Made by a program: the position numbers and the translations under genes. Below the pieces are notes generated by a model. That model had not been told where the DNA came from. It worked only from the letters and a program-made list of their open reading frames with translations, and did no database searches. A stretch of DNA of 64,000 nt, taken from contig JAJQIL010000002.1 of assembly GCA_021199235.1 (NCBI GenBank), positions 23,335 to 87,334 of the forward strand. The letters run 5' to 3'. Shown one piece after another: positions 23,332-32,808 of this stretch (the stretch's first letter is position 1; each line of letters starts with the position of its first letter). This DNA comes from Lachnospiraceae bacterium (lineage in GTDB: Bacteria > Bacillota > Clostridia > Lachnospirales > Lachnospiraceae).

Positions 23332-25161
23332 ATGATTCAGGTACGATTGAACAGACAAAGCTTTCAATATGACGTCCATTCACTGGTGCGCGCGTTTTAC
23401 CCTGACCATGAGGTGAAGGTGGAGATCCCGGCGGGAATACTGCCTGAAAATCCTCCGGAATTTCCGGAGAAGCCGGGCACGGAGAAAATGGCCGGGACGG
23501 CCGGACCAGTGTTTTCACTGGATGTTTTTTTTGTACCGGTAAGTGACTGTACAGACAAATTTTCCGCTGCGCCGGCAACGAAGTGTGATCAACAGCCTTC
23601 TGATGATATTTCGGAGGGGGATGGTATCATGCGGCCTGTGGCGGCTTCCCACCGGATCGACATCCGGCTGTATGAAGATACACTGGAAAAGCTGCATATG
23701 GAAAGCATGTGCCGGGAGGACGACCGGCACGAGACGAAGAACGAACTGAAGCGCCTGCTGTACCGGATTCTTTCAGAGTATTCCGGCAAAACGCTTCCCT
23801 GGGGCAATCTGACCGGCATCCGCCCGACCAAGATTCCGATGGCTCTTCTGAATCAGGGCCTTAAAAACAGTGAGATCGCGGAATACATGCGGAAGACCTA
23901 TTATACGAGCAATGAGAAGACGGCGCTTGCCATAGCGATCGCGAACCGGGAGCATTTTCTGCTGGAAAAGCTGAATCCGGAAAAACACGCTGTACAGGCC
24001 GGAGGACGGGCAGCATTTGGCAGCGGCTACAGCCTTTATGTCGGGATTCCGTTCTGTCCGAGCATCTGCCTGTACTGCTCGTTCAGCTCCAGTCCGATCG
24101 CACTCTGGCGCAGTCAGGTGGACGATTATCTGAACACTCTGATGTATGAGATTGACGCTGTGGCGGAAATGCTGCCGCACCGGCATCCGGATACGATCTA
24201 TATCGGCGGCGGCACGCCGACCACTCTGGAGCCGGAGCAGATGGACCGCCTGCTTCATAAACTGGAGGAACACTTTGACGTCGGCGGCGCGCTGGAATTT
24301 ACCGTGGAAGCCGGCCGCCCGGATTCGATCACGCGGGAAAAGCTGCAGGTATTGAAGGATCACGGTGTCACGCGCATTTCCATCAATCCGCAGACGATGA
24401 ATCAGGAGACGCTGGATTTCATCGGCAGGAAGCATACGACTGTACAGACGATGGAGGCTTTTGCGCTGGCCCGTGAGATGGGATTTGACAACATCAATAT
24501 GGATCTGATCGTCGGGCTTCCGGGGGAGGGAGCTTCTGAAGTCGAGCATACCATGCAGGTGCTGCGCGGCATGGATCCGGACAGCATTACGGTGCATTCG
24601 CTTGCGGTAAAACGTGCGGCGCGGCTGCGCCTGTTTAAGGAAGAACACCAGGAGCTCAGCTTTGAGAACAGCAGTGAGATCATGGACATGACCGCACGCT
24701 ATACGCGGGAGGCGGGGCTTTTTCCGTACTACCTGTACCGGCAGAAAAATATGGCCGGCAATTTTGAAAATGTCGGCTATGCGCGGGAGGGCTGCGAGGG
24801 CCTGTACAATATCCTGATCATGGAGGAGATCCAGTCGATCATCGCGCTCGGCGCGGGAGCATCCACAAAGCTGGTGCGGGACGGCGCCGCGCAGATTCCG
24901 AATACGCCCGGACAGGATGGGACGCTGCATATTCCGAATACGCCTGGACAGGATGGTACGCCGCATATTCCGAATAAGCCCGGACAGGATGGGACGCTTA
25001 ATATGCAGAATCGTTCCGGTAAAAACGACCTGCTTCAGGCACAGGAGGCACATCTCCCGGAAAAGCGGATCGAGCGGGTCGAGAATGTGAAGGACATCCG
25101 CAATTATATGGAACGGATTGATGAGATGATAGAAAGAAAGAGGGCCGGGCTTTATGAGTGA
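23332..25161 (+). CDS. hemZ: Oxygen-independent coproporphyrinogen III oxidase-like radical SAM protein HemZ
   Basis: 609 residues, longer than usual for HemZ (about 480-500). The radical-SAM cluster motif CPSICLYC (about residues 242-249) follows YVGIPF. IYIGGGTPTTL and the NINMDLIVGLPGE segment are typical. The N-terminal HemZ-specific part contains a Ser/Asp-rich insert (KFSAAPATKCDQQPSDDISE). Near the C-terminus a block of four 12-residue repeats (IPNTPGQDGT type) is inserted before the conserved ERVENVKDIRNYMERIDEM end. It converts coproporphyrinogen to protoporphyrinogen precursors in anaerobes; activity here is not proven. It overlaps the HD-GYP gene by 8 bp. Confidence 0.9.
   Translation: MIQVRLNRQSFQYDVHSLVRAFYPDHEVKVEIPAGILPENPPEFPEKPGTEKMAGTAGPVFSLDVFFVPVSDCTDKFSAAPATKCDQQPSDDISEGDGIMRPVAASHRIDIRLYEDTLEKLHMESMCREDDRHETKNELKRLLYRILSEYSGKTLPWGNLTGIRPTKIPMALLNQGLKNSEIAEYMRKTYYTSNEKTALAIAIANREHFLLEKLNPEKHAVQAGGRAAFGSGYSLYVGIPFCPSICLYCSFSSSPIALWRSQVDDYLNTLMYEIDAVAEMLPHRHPDTIYIGGGTPTTLEPEQMDRLLHKLEEHFDVGGALEFTVEAGRPDSITREKLQVLKDHGVTRISINPQTMNQETLDFIGRKHTTVQTMEAFALAREMGFDNINMDLIVGLPGEGASEVEHTMQVLRGMDPDSITVHSLAVKRAARLRLFKEEHQELSFENSSEIMDMTARYTREAGLFPYYLYRQKNMAGNFENVGYAREGCEGLYNILIMEEIQSIIALGAGASTKLVRDGAAQIPNTPGQDGTLHIPNTPGQDGTPHIPNKPGQDGTLNMQNRSGKNDLLQAQEAHLPEKRIERVENVKDIRNYMERIDEMIERKRAGLYE
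24892..25035 (+). repeat. In-frame 36-bp minisatellite within hemZ
   Basis: Units start at 24892, 24928, 24964 and 25000 (the last degenerate). Each is 36 bp and encodes 12 residues (QIPNTPGQDGTL, HIPNTPGQDGTP and so on). Because the period is a multiple of three, copy-number change would not break the gene. Confidence 0.85.
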
Positions 25162-25807
25162 GGGCGCGTCCGTCTATAAAAAGGAATATCCGATCATACG
25201 GCCGAGCATCCTGAAAGAACTGATACATGCCAGCACGGTGAGCAATCTGGCTTTTCGCGTGGGTGAGGAGATGAGTTTTTCCAGGGAAGACTGCCATGAG
25301 CTTGCAGTTGCAGGTTTTGTGCATGATATCGGCAAGCTTGAGCTGGCAAAATATGTCCGCGGTCATGAGGAGGAGACTCTGGTCATCGAAGAGATGAAAT
25401 ATGTCCGCCGACATTCCGCTTTAGGCGCGGAGATCCTTTTGAAAAACGGGTATTCACAGAAGATCGTGGACATGGTAAGATTTCATCATGAAAACTGTGA
25501 CGGTACCGGTTATCCGATGAATCTTTCCCGGGAAGAGATTCCGATTGGCGCGCGGATCCTGCGCGTATGCGATGTTTTTGCGGCACTGACCTCTGACCGC
25601 CCGTACCGCAGGGCGTTTGATGTGGATACGGCGGTAGAGCTGATGATCGAGGAATCAAAGAATTACGATATCGAGGTATTTCTGGCATTCATGCGGGTGG
25701 TCCATGCACCCGGGCTGGAACAGCTGCTGGATACAAAAGATCTGGAGAATAAGCTGACCCGGATCATGCGGGAAAGTGATCCGGAACTCATGGATTTTGA
25801 TGCTTGA
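25154..25807 (+). CDS. HD-GYP-type phosphohydrolase
   Basis: 217 residues. HD signature FVHDIGKLELAK, then RRHSALGAEIL, FHHENCDGTGYP (the GYP motif) and IGARILRVCDVFAALTSDRPYR. These are the features of HD-GYP cyclic-dinucleotide phosphodiesterases, though the protein has no sensor or receiver domain. The start overlaps the hemZ end, so the two are co-translated. The final codons are duplicated downstream (see the next feature). Confidence 0.85.
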   Translation: MSEGASVYKKEYPIIRPSILKELIHASTVSNLAFRVGEEMSFSREDCHELAVAGFVHDIGKLELAKYVRGHEEETLVIEEMKYVRRHSALGAEILLKNGYSQKIVDMVRFHHENCDGTGYPMNLSREEIPIGARILRVCDVFAALTSDRPYRRAFDVDTAVELMIEESKNYDIEVFLAFMRVVHAPGLEQLLDTKDLENKLTRIMRESDPELMDFDA

Positions 25808-25842
25808 AAAGCGAACCGGAACTCATGGAGTTCGATGAATAA
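25781..25842 (+). repeat. 35-bp duplication at the 3' end of the HD-GYP gene
   Basis: CCGGAACTCATGGA occurs at 25781 and again at 25816. The second copy lies after the stop codon but would still read KSEPELMEFDE-stop against ESDPELMDFDA-stop in the gene, in the frame shifted by the 35-bp step. It looks like a tail duplication that has since diverged. Confidence 0.6.
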
Positions 25843-25956
25843 ACAAGACTGAACAGCAGATAATCTTGAAATAAGTCGGCCGCAATTCCATTGTCTTTAA
25901 ACAAAGGGACGTTCAATTCAGGCAAAAAATGCCTGACAATATGAGGAGGAAACGCA

Positions 25957-27201
25957 ATGATTACACAGGCACCGAGAGGCGTACAGGACTGGTATGGAGA
26001 GGAGATGCGCAAACGCGCGTATGTGGAGAAGCTTGCCCGCGAGACCGCGCGCTGCTATCATATGGAGGAGATCATTACTCCGATTTTTGAACACACAGAA
26101 CTGTTCCAGCGCGGCGTCGGTTCCGACACCGATGTGGTGCAAAAAGAGATGTATACGTTTTTGGATAAGGGAGACCGGAGCATCACACTGAAGCCGGAAG
26201 GCACGGCCGGTGTCATGCGTGCCTATCTGGAGCATGCCATGTACTCGCAGCCGGCTCCGACGAAGCTTTTTTATGTCACACCTGCCTTTCGTTATGAAAA
26301 GCCCCAGAAGGGCAGGCTGCGCCAGCATCATCAGTTCGGCGTGGAGATGGTCGGTTCGGCAAGCCCGCTCGCGGAGCTGGAAGTGATTTCTTTCGTGACA
26401 GAGCTTCTCGGCAAATTCGGGCTGAAGGATGTCCGACTGCATATCAACAGCATCGGCTGTAAGAACTGCCGCAAAGCGTACAATGAAGCGCTGCTGTCTT
26501 ATCTGAAAAAATATGAGAACGACCTCTGTCCGACCTGCCGGGAGCGCATGGAGAAAAATCCGCTGCGTGTCCTGGACTGCAAGGCAGACACCTGTAAAAA
26601 GATTGTTGCAGACGCACCGAGGACTATTGATTATCTGGACGACGGCTGCAGAGAGCATTTTGAAGAGCTCAAATCGCTGCTGGACGATCTGGCGATACCT
26701 TATGAAATCGATACGGGGATCGTCCGCGGTCTGGATTATTATACAAAAACTGTGTTCGAGTTTGTCAACTCCGACGGGTTTACTCTCTGCGGGGGCGGCC
26801 GCTATGACGGCCTGATCCACGAGATCGAGGAGAAACAGGACATCCCGTCTGTCGGCTTTGGTATGGGAATCGAACGCATCCTGTATTTCATGGACAACGA
26901 GGGCGTTGCATTCCCGGCAGAAGAGCCGGCAGATCTGTACGTCGGAATACTCGGAAAAGAGGCCCGCGCACGCGCCTATCAGCTGGTGCGCGCCTTACGT
27001 GCTTCCGGCCGGATCGTCGAGACCGACTACATGGACCGCAGTGTCAAGGCGCAGATGAAATATGCAAACAAGCTCGGGGCGAAAAAGGTCGTGATCATCG
27101 GTTCACAGGAGCTGGAGCAGAACCGCGCGATGCTGAAGGACATGGCGACGGGAGAGCAGACGGAGGTCGCGCTCGACCGCATCGCAGAGACACTGGCATA
27201 A
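25957..27201 (+). CDS. hisS: Histidyl-tRNA synthetase
   Basis: 414 residues, usual length for bacterial HisRS. Class II motifs: motif 2 [20 protein letters not shown], the histidine-specific [13 protein letters not shown], and motif 3 [14 protein letters not shown], with the C-terminal anticodon-binding domain ([22 protein letters not shown]). The ATG is behind GAGGAGG. No T-box leader was found in the 149-bp gap upstream. It probably belongs to the relA-MBL-hemZ-HD-GYP transcription unit or starts in that gap. It is convergent with the next gene. Confidence 0.96.
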   Translation: MITQAPRGVQDWYGEEMRKRAYVEKLARETARCYHMEEIITPIFEHTELFQRGVGSDTDVVQKEMYTFLDKGDRSITLKPEGTAGVMRAYLEHAMYSQPAPTKLFYVTPAFRYEKPQKGRLRQHHQFGVEMVGSASPLAELEVISFVTELLGKFGLKDVRLHINSIGCKNCRKAYNEALLSYLKKYENDLCPTCRERMEKNPLRVLDCKADTCKKIVADAPRTIDYLDDGCREHFEELKSLLDDLAIPYEIDTGIVRGLDYYTKTVFEFVNSDGFTLCGGGRYDGLIHEIEEKQDIPSVGFGMGIERILYFMDNEGVAFPAEEPADLYVGILGKEARARAYQLVRALRASGRIVETDYMDRSVKAQMKYANKLGAKKVVIIGSQELEQNRAMLKDMATGEQTEVALDRIAETLA

Positions 27202-27218
27202 TACTGACATAATAAAAC

Positions 27219-27262
27219 GGCATCCGTCCCCATAAGCAGACAGCAGGCGGATGCCCATTTTA
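27219..27262. terminator. Bidirectional terminator between hisS and the DUF1294 gene
   Basis: GGCATCCG (27219-27226) pairs with CGGATGCC (27248-27255), with AAAAC before and CATTTTATT after, so it can serve both convergent genes. Confidence 0.75.
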
Positions 27263-27274
27263 TTGCGCGCACAA

Positions 27275-28600
27275 TTATTCTGTCGGCGTTACCTCCTGCG
27301 CAGCATCCTCGTTTGTGGAAGAGAATGCCTCGATGGCCTCGTTCATGTTCCCCATCAGCGCGTCTGTGAAGTCGGAATTGAAGTAGACCTCCCACGTGGA
27401 GCCATTGTTGGAAAAGGTGAGGGTGACATCTGTAGAGACCGTGGAAGTGTTTTCCTGCAGAGCTTCCAGAAGCATCCGCGAGGTCTCGTTTGAGAAGGTG
27501 ACTGAGCTGTCGCGGATGGACTGGGTCGTAGAGGCGTATGCAAGAAGAGATTCTCTGTAGGCGGTAAGTACGCTGGTCATATCTACGCTGGTGACGCGGA
27601 CGACTGCCTCAGCCTGATCCCCGTCTTCGGTGCACCGCAGGATTTCATAGTCAAATGCGTCCGTCAGCTGGCGGACGTATTCTTCGTCTATCAGAGAATA
27701 ATATTCAGTATTGTAAGTGGCAAATACGTCTTCAATGTCCAGATATTCCATCCAGTCATCCGCGTTCAGATCGAGAAGCGCATCCAGATGAATGGCAAGC
27801 ACTTCGGAAGCGGATAAAATATAGGGATCGTTCATGCAGGAGATAAAGCCTCCGACCAGATCATCCTCCAGTTCCGAGTCTGACTGAATCGTCCAGGAAT
27901 TATTTTCCCTTTTTAAATGAAAAACCGCCGTGCTGACGACGATATTATAGTTGTTGGAAGAGAGCGTATCGCGCAGCAGACGGTAATAGTCCCCGGTCGT
28001 CGTCTCTTCCTCATCGTCCGGATAGATTTCAACGGAATTTTTCAGGATTTCGGTACAGAGATCCCTGGCAAGCTCTTTTGCGTCAATATTAGAAATCTGC
28101 ACGGTGACGGCTGCTTCATCACCGATAATCTCTTCATTATGTATGCTGTATGTGAAATTTTCGAAGAAAAGGTCAACGGCTTCCGTCGCGTCGGTACTGA
28201 TTTCACCGGTGGCCAGGTTGGAATTCATCAGACTTTCATAAGAGACAAAGGAAGTGATCGTGGCTTCGTCCAGCTCCTGAATCAGGGAGAGCTCCTGCTG
28301 GACAGCCTGTGTGGGGCGTGCCATCTCCTGTTTGTTCCAGAGATAGACCCCTGTGACGAGGAGCAGCTGGATGACAAAGATAAACGGTATTCCGATGGAA
28401 AACTTCAGTTTTCTGGTCTTATGATGAAACACATACATCCCGGTAAAGATTCCGATGCTTCCAAACAGGATCGCGGCAATGAAAAGCGTACGCTCCGGGA
28501 TCCGTTGCTTTCCGCGTTGTGCTCTGAGTTTATCTGTCCCCATCAGGATCAGACTGACCAGATTGATCATTATAATATAGAAGATCAGGATACTTTTCAT
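27275..28600 (-). CDS. DUF1294 membrane domain fused to a long extracellular domain
   Basis: 441 residues from the ATG at 28600 (GGAGGTAGAAATG). Residues 1-90 form a DUF1294 unit: membrane segment FYIIMINLVSLILMGTDK, then RIPERTLFIAAILFGSIG, YVFHHKTRKLKF and a second membrane segment. DUF1294 proteins usually end there. Here about 340 further residues follow, acidic and Ser/Thr-rich, with two similar halves (opening near VSYESLMNS and LASEVLAIHLDALL), like NTF2/DUF4878-type domains outside the membrane. The function is unknown. The fused C-terminal part could be a ligand- or wall-sensing domain; that is inference. Confidence 0.75.
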   Translation of the reverse strand: MKSILIFYIIMINLVSLILMGTDKLRAQRGKQRIPERTLFIAAILFGSIGIFTGMYVFHHKTRKLKFSIGIPFIFVIQLLLVTGVYLWNKQEMARPTQAVQQELSLIQELDEATITSFVSYESLMNSNLATGEISTDATEAVDLFFENFTYSIHNEEIIGDEAAVTVQISNIDAKELARDLCTEILKNSVEIYPDDEEETTTGDYYRLLRDTLSSNNYNIVVSTAVFHLKRENNSWTIQSDSELEDDLVGGFISCMNDPYILSASEVLAIHLDALLDLNADDWMEYLDIEDVFATYNTEYYSLIDEEYVRQLTDAFDYEILRCTEDGDQAEAVVRVTSVDMTSVLTAYRESLLAYASTTQSIRDSSVTFSNETSRMLLEALQENTSTVSTDVTLTFSNNGSTWEVYFNSDFTDALMGNMNEAIEAFSSTNEDAAQEVTPTE

Positions 28601-28785
28601 TTCTACCTCCGTCAATAAGTGCCCAGTCGAAATTGATTTTACATGATTCAAATGCGTTTGTCAAACATTGATTTTAAAAGAGCCTTCATTCATACCGTAT
28701 TTGACAGAAATAGACAAAATTCGAGTTTTCAAAATAAAGGACTGACCGTTCCGGACGGACATTTGAAAAAACAGGACGAACAGTC

Positions 28786-28814
28786 TTGACTTTTTGCAGA
28801 ATGCAAAGTATGAT
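28786..28814 (+). promoter_or_regulatory. Strong sigma-A promoter upstream of glyA
   Basis: TTGACT (28786-28791), a 17-bp spacer and TATGAT (28809-28814). Transcription from about 28821 would give a 280-nt leader containing the structured element at 28868-29001. Confidence 0.75.
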
Positions 28815-28867
28815 ATCCGAGGTGTGAAAATACCGAAAATTTTCCGGTCAGTATGTGAAGTTTTGCT

Positions 28868-29001
28868 GTAACTATTCAGGACAGTACCTCGCACCTGCTG
28901 CGAGGTACGTATGAAAATGTATATTTTACAGGAAAAAGTCCCATCGCGCAGCGATTTTAAATGGACTTTTTCCCGTAATTGTGAAGGTACTGAACAGTTA
29001 G
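28868..29001 (+). repeat. Long structured member of the hairpin-repeat family in the glyA leader
   Basis: The left end is GTAACTATTCAG (28868-28879). The right end is a compact copy of the family, GTAATTGTGAAG...GAACAGTTAG (28975-29001). Between them are GTACCTCGCA/TGCGAGGTAC (28884-28908, 10-bp stem, 5-base loop) and GGAAAAAGTCC/GGACTTTTTCC (28931-28973, 11-bp stem), the latter enclosing ATCGC/GCGAT. The rest of the 500-bp gap holds the promoter and, after 29001, nothing recognisable except the ribosome site AAGGAG. Confidence 0.75.
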
Positions 29002-29102
29002 GTTTTGCTAATATGGTGCTTCTGATCAGGCATTATGAGACAGACATTACGGAATACTGCCGGATATCACATGATAAGGAACAAGATTAAGGAGAGAACA
29101 GA

Positions 29103-30341
29103 ATGTATTCACTGGATGAGGTACGGCGCGTGGACAGCGAGATCGCTGACGCGATTGTCGCCGAGCAGGAAAGACAGAACAGCCATATCGAGCTGATCGC
29201 TTCTGAAAACTGGGTTTCCAAGGCTGTGATGGCTGCCATGGGAAGCCCGCTTACAAATAAATATGCGGAAGGATATCCCGGCAAACGCTATTATGGCGGA
29301 TGTGAGTGTGTGGATGTCGTGGAGAATCTGGCGAGAGACCGCGCGATGGAGCTGTTTGGATGTACGTATGCGAATGTTCAGCCGCATTCCGGCGCTCAGG
29401 CGAATATGGCTGTTTTTTTTGCCCTGCTGAAGCCGGGCGATAAAGTGATGGGCATGAATCTTTCCCAGGGCGGACATCTTTCTCACGGAAGCCCGGCCAA
29501 CTTTTCCGGTGCTTACTTCGATGTCACTCCTTATGGTGTGAACGATGATGGATTTATTGATTATGACGAGGTCAGAAGGATTGCTCTGGAATGCCGTCCG
29601 AAGATGATCGTCGCGGGCGCGAGCGCTTATGCGCGCACGATTGATTTTAAACGTTTTCGTGAGATCGCGGATGAGGTTGGAGCTTATCTTATGGTGGATA
29701 TCGCGCATATTGCCGGACTTGTGGCGGCAGGTGTGCATCCGAGCCCGATCCCGTACGCGCATGTTACAACGACCACGACGCACAAGACTCTGCGTGGACC
29801 GCGCGGCGGACTGATCCTTTCCGATGCGGAATTTGCGAAAAAGGCGAACTTTAATAAAGCGATTTTCCCGGGCGTCCAGGGAGGCCCGCTGATGCATGTG
29901 ATCGCGGTGAAAGCGGTCTGCTTCAAGGAAGCACTGCAGCCGGAATTCAAAGAATACCAGCAGAATGTCGCGAAGAACGCGAAAGCGCTTTGCGCAGGCC
30001 TGATGAACCGCGGCATCCGGATCGTCTCCGGCGGCACGGACAATCATCTGATGCTGGTCGATCTGACGAGCGTCGGCAGGACAGGCAAGGAGGTCGAGAA
30101 CCTTCTGGATTCCGTGAATATCACCTGCAACAAGAATACGATTCCGAACGATCCGCAGTCTGCGTTTGTGACGAGCGGCGTACGTCTTGGCACACCGGCT
30201 GTGACTTCCCGCGGCATGAATGAGCAGGATATGGACGTTATTGCGGAAGCGATCGCCTGCATGCTGAATGCGGAGCCGGGCTGTGAGGAGAAGGCGCGCT
30301 CTCTGGTGAAGTCTCTGACAGACAAATATCCGCTGGTGTAA
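29103..30341 (+). CDS. glyA: Serine hydroxymethyltransferase
   Basis: 412 residues. It interconverts serine and glycine and loads one-carbon units on tetrahydrofolate; PLP-dependent. The cofactor lysine sits in [26 protein letters not shown], the [15 protein letters not shown] segment and QPHSGAQAN match the family. ATG is behind AAGGAGAGAACAG. It has its own strong promoter and a 280-nt structured leader, and a terminator 38 bp after the stop, so it is monocistronic. Confidence 0.97.
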   Translation: MYSLDEVRRVDSEIADAIVAEQERQNSHIELIASENWVSKAVMAAMGSPLTNKYAEGYPGKRYYGGCECVDVVENLARDRAMELFGCTYANVQPHSGAQANMAVFFALLKPGDKVMGMNLSQGGHLSHGSPANFSGAYFDVTPYGVNDDGFIDYDEVRRIALECRPKMIVAGASAYARTIDFKRFREIADEVGAYLMVDIAHIAGLVAAGVHPSPIPYAHVTTTTTHKTLRGPRGGLILSDAEFAKKANFNKAIFPGVQGGPLMHVIAVKAVCFKEALQPEFKEYQQNVAKNAKALCAGLMNRGIRIVSGGTDNHLMLVDLTSVGRTGKEVENLLDSVNITCNKNTIPNDPQSAFVTSGVRLGTPAVTSRGMNEQDMDVIAEAIACMLNAEPGCEEKARSLVKSLTDKYPLV

Positions 30342-30378
30342 AGTGCAGAACGAATATACAGGATAAAGATTCATAAGG

Positions 30379-30409
30379 CTGCCGCCGGTTAATTACCGAC
30401 GGCAGTTTT
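30379..30409 (+). terminator. Intrinsic terminator of glyA
   Basis: CTGCCGCCGGT pairs with ACCGACGGCAG (one mismatch), followed by TTTTC. Confidence 0.85.
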
Positions 30410-30516
30410 CCTGTGAATATTTGATGAAGTTCAGCAAGAATTAAGAAAATTAGAATGTTATTTCGATTTGGATGTGCTATAGTTATGGGCAGAGAAATCG
30501 GGAAACAGAATCAATC

Positions 30517-30543
30517 GTAACTGCGGACGTATAGAACAGTTAC
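30517..30543 (+). repeat. Dispersed hairpin repeat, compact copy
   Basis: GTAACTGCGGAC and AGAACAGTTAC within 27 bp, 30 bases before the start of the export operon and in the same direction. Confidence 0.75.
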
Positions 30544-30573
30544 AGAAAATCATGACCGGAGGAAGACTGCTTT

Positions 30574-32064
30574 ATGAAGAAAGTGATCATTACGCTTTTG
30601 GTGCTGGCTCTGCTTGGCGGGGGCGGATATGGCGCGTATTATTATTTTTACGGGAGTACACAGAATTCGCAGACACGCGTTTCCTCAGACAGTGACGACG
30701 CGGTCTATGTGGAGACGGTCTCTTCGATCACCGGTTATGGCAGCGGGTCGGGCGTGGTAGAACGCTTCGCCGGAGAGGTTGAGGCACAGGCGACTCTTGA
30801 GATTCAGCTGGATTCAGACCGCACACTGGATGAGTGTTATGTGGAGGAAGGGGACATCGTAGAAGAGGGACAGAAGCTTTTTTCCTATGACACGCAGGAC
30901 GACGAGGATCAGATCACGCAGGACGAGATTGATATAGAGAAGAACGAGATGGACATCGAATCCTACAATACGGAGATCACTCAGCAGGAAAAGCTGATGA
31001 ACAGCGCCACCGATGAGGATGATAAGACTGAGGCCTACCTGCAGATCCTGTCGCTGCAGAATCAGATCCGTCAGCTTGAGTACGAGATTGAGACAAAAGA
31101 AAAGGAGATTACCAGCCTGCAGGCTTCCATCAGGGACTCTGTGGTGAAGGCTGAGATGGGCGGGATCATCCAGAAGATCAATGATCCGTATACGGAATCG
31201 GAGACTTACTCCACTTCAGATTCTTCCGTTTACATAACGATTCTGGCGGAAGGGGATTACCGGATCAAGGGCACGGTCAATGAACTGAATATCGGCAACA
31301 TCTATGAGGGGATGGATATGATCGTCTATTCACGTGTGAACTCTTCTCTGACCTGGAACGGCATGATCACCGAGATCAGCACGGAACAGGATGAAGACGA
31401 TGACGACTATTATTACAGCTATTCTTCCTCGGATACCTCTACCTATAGTTTTTATGTGGAGCTGGACAGCTCGGAGGGACTTCTTCTGGGTCAGCACGTC
31501 TACATGGAGGAGGACGCGGGACAGGCGGAAGAAAAATCCGGTCTGTGGCTGGAAGAGTTTTACATTATGATCGAGGACGACGGAGCGTACGTATGGCTTG
31601 CGAATACATCCAATGTCATAGAAAAGCATGAGATTACTCTGGGAGAATACGATGAGGATCTCTGTGAATATGAGATTCTTGACGGCCTGGAGGCGGATGA
31701 TTATATCGCGTATCCGCTGGATACCATTTCAGAGGGGGATCCGGTCTATTATTATGACATTGCCGCGGTGAACGGGGACGATGGCTCAGATGATGAATAC
31801 AGTGATTATGACGACGACTATTATGATGAGGATTATGATCTGGACGACGACATGTATTACGATGCGGATGACGGCGAGTACTATATGATGGATGATGACG
31901 ACGAGTATTACGACGAAGACGACGAATACTACGACGAAGACGACGAGTACTACGACGAAGACGACGAATATTACGATGACGACGAGTATTATTACGATGA
32001 TGAAGAGTATTACGATGACGACGAAGAATATTATGACGACGATGCGGAGTATTACGATGAGTAA
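30574..32064 (+). CDS. Membrane-fusion (HlyD/MacA-like) adaptor with an Asp/Glu/Tyr-repeat tail
   Basis: 496 residues; ATG after GGAGGAAG. One N-terminal membrane segment (LLVLALLGGGGYGAYYYF) is followed by a lipoyl/barrel half (ECYVEEGDIVEEGQKLFSYD). Next come a coiled-coil hairpin with two heptad-rich arms (about residues 110-200), and the second barrel half (VVKAEMGGIIQKINDP). A beta domain ending near residue 395 follows. The last ~97 residues are almost only D, E and Y, with the unit EYYDEDD repeated several times (from a 21-bp DNA repeat at about 31903-31980). It should link to the ABC permease of the same operon outside the cell. The tail has no obvious counterpart in the family as I know it; cation binding or wall contact is speculation. 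Confidence 0.85.
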   Translation: MKKVIITLLVLALLGGGGYGAYYYFYGSTQNSQTRVSSDSDDAVYVETVSSITGYGSGSGVVERFAGEVEAQATLEIQLDSDRTLDECYVEEGDIVEEGQKLFSYDTQDDEDQITQDEIDIEKNEMDIESYNTEITQQEKLMNSATDEDDKTEAYLQILSLQNQIRQLEYEIETKEKEITSLQASIRDSVVKAEMGGIIQKINDPYTESETYSTSDSSVYITILAEGDYRIKGTVNELNIGNIYEGMDMIVYSRVNSSLTWNGMITEISTEQDEDDDDYYYSYSSSDTSTYSFYVELDSSEGLLLGQHVYMEEDAGQAEEKSGLWLEEFYIMIEDDGAYVWLANTSNVIEKHEITLGEYDEDLCEYEILDGLEADDYIAYPLDTISEGDPVYYYDIAAVNGDDGSDDEYSDYDDDYYDEDYDLDDDMYYDADDGEYYMMDDDDEYYDEDDEYYDEDDEYYDEDDEYYDDDEYYYDDEEYYDDDEEYYDDDAEYYDE

Positions 32065-32100
32065 CAGTTACATTGAAGAAGGAGGCAGTGTGCAGACCTT

Positions 32101-32808
32101 ATGATCTTGAGACTGGAGCATATTTATAAGGATTATATATTGGGAAAGCTGACGGTGCCGGCTCTGAAGGATGTCTCACTGAGCGTCGAAGAGGGAGAGT
32201 ATCTGGCCGTTATGGGCCCTTCCGGTTCCGGGAAATCTACTCTGATGAATATTATCGGGTGTCTGGATCGTCCGACATCCGGGAGCTATGAGCTTTCCGG
32301 GCAGAATGTCATGGGGCTGAATGACTCACAGCTTGCGGATCTGCGTCTGAAGAGCCTTGGCTTTGTATTTCAGAATTTTCAGCTGCTGCCGCGTATGACA
32401 GCGCTTGACAATGTCGCGCTGCCGCTGGTGTACGCCGGTGTGCGCAAAAAGGTACGCCGTCAGAAGGCAAAAGAAGCTCTGGAGCGGGTGGGCCTCGGGG
32501 AACGTTTATCGTTCCGTCCGACACAGCTTTCCGGCGGTCAGAAACAGAGGGTGGCGATCGCACGTGCGATGGTGAATCAGCCGTCCATCCTGCTTGCCGA
32601 TGAGCCGACCGGTGCACTGGATTCCAAATCCGGGCAGCAGATCATGGAACTGTTTCAAAGCCTGAATGACGAGGGTGTGACTGTGATCATGATCACACAT
32701 GACCGGAATATCGCGGGTCACGCGAAACGAATCGTAGATATTTTTGACGGAGAACTGAAAGCGCATGTTGACGTTCCCTATACGGAAAGCCGGGAGGTGA
32801 CAGAATGA
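32101..32808 (+). CDS. ABC transporter ATPase, MacB/LolD type
   Basis: 235 residues. Walker A GPSGSGKSTL, Q-loop FVFQNFQLLPRMTALDNV, signature LSGGQKQRVAIARAM, Walker B ILLADEPTGALD and switch His in MITHDRNIA are all intact. The ALDNVALPL and ADEPTGALDSKSGQQI segments place it with ATPases that serve FtsX-type mechanotransmission exporters. It starts 36 bp after the first adaptor gene and overlaps the second adaptor by 4 bp (ATGA). It powers the permease at 35499. Confidence 0.95.
   Translation: MILRLEHIYKDYILGKLTVPALKDVSLSVEEGEYLAVMGPSGSGKSTLMNIIGCLDRPTSGSYELSGQNVMGLNDSQLADLRLKSLGFVFQNFQLLPRMTALDNVALPLVYAGVRKKVRRQKAKEALERVGLGERLSFRPTQLSGGQKQRVAIARAMVNQPSILLADEPTGALDSKSGQQIMELFQSLNDEGVTVIMITHDRNIAGHAKRIVDIFDGELKAHVDVPYTESREVTE

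Noticed and set aside
25808..25956. T-box leader for hisS
   Set aside because: The gap is only 149 bp, with no specifier loop, T-box sequence or terminator/antiterminator pair.
28820..29102. Known tetrahydrofolate or glycine riboswitch in the glyA leader
   Set aside because: I could not match the conserved cores of these riboswitches. The visible stems are better explained by the repeat family, though a model search should be run.
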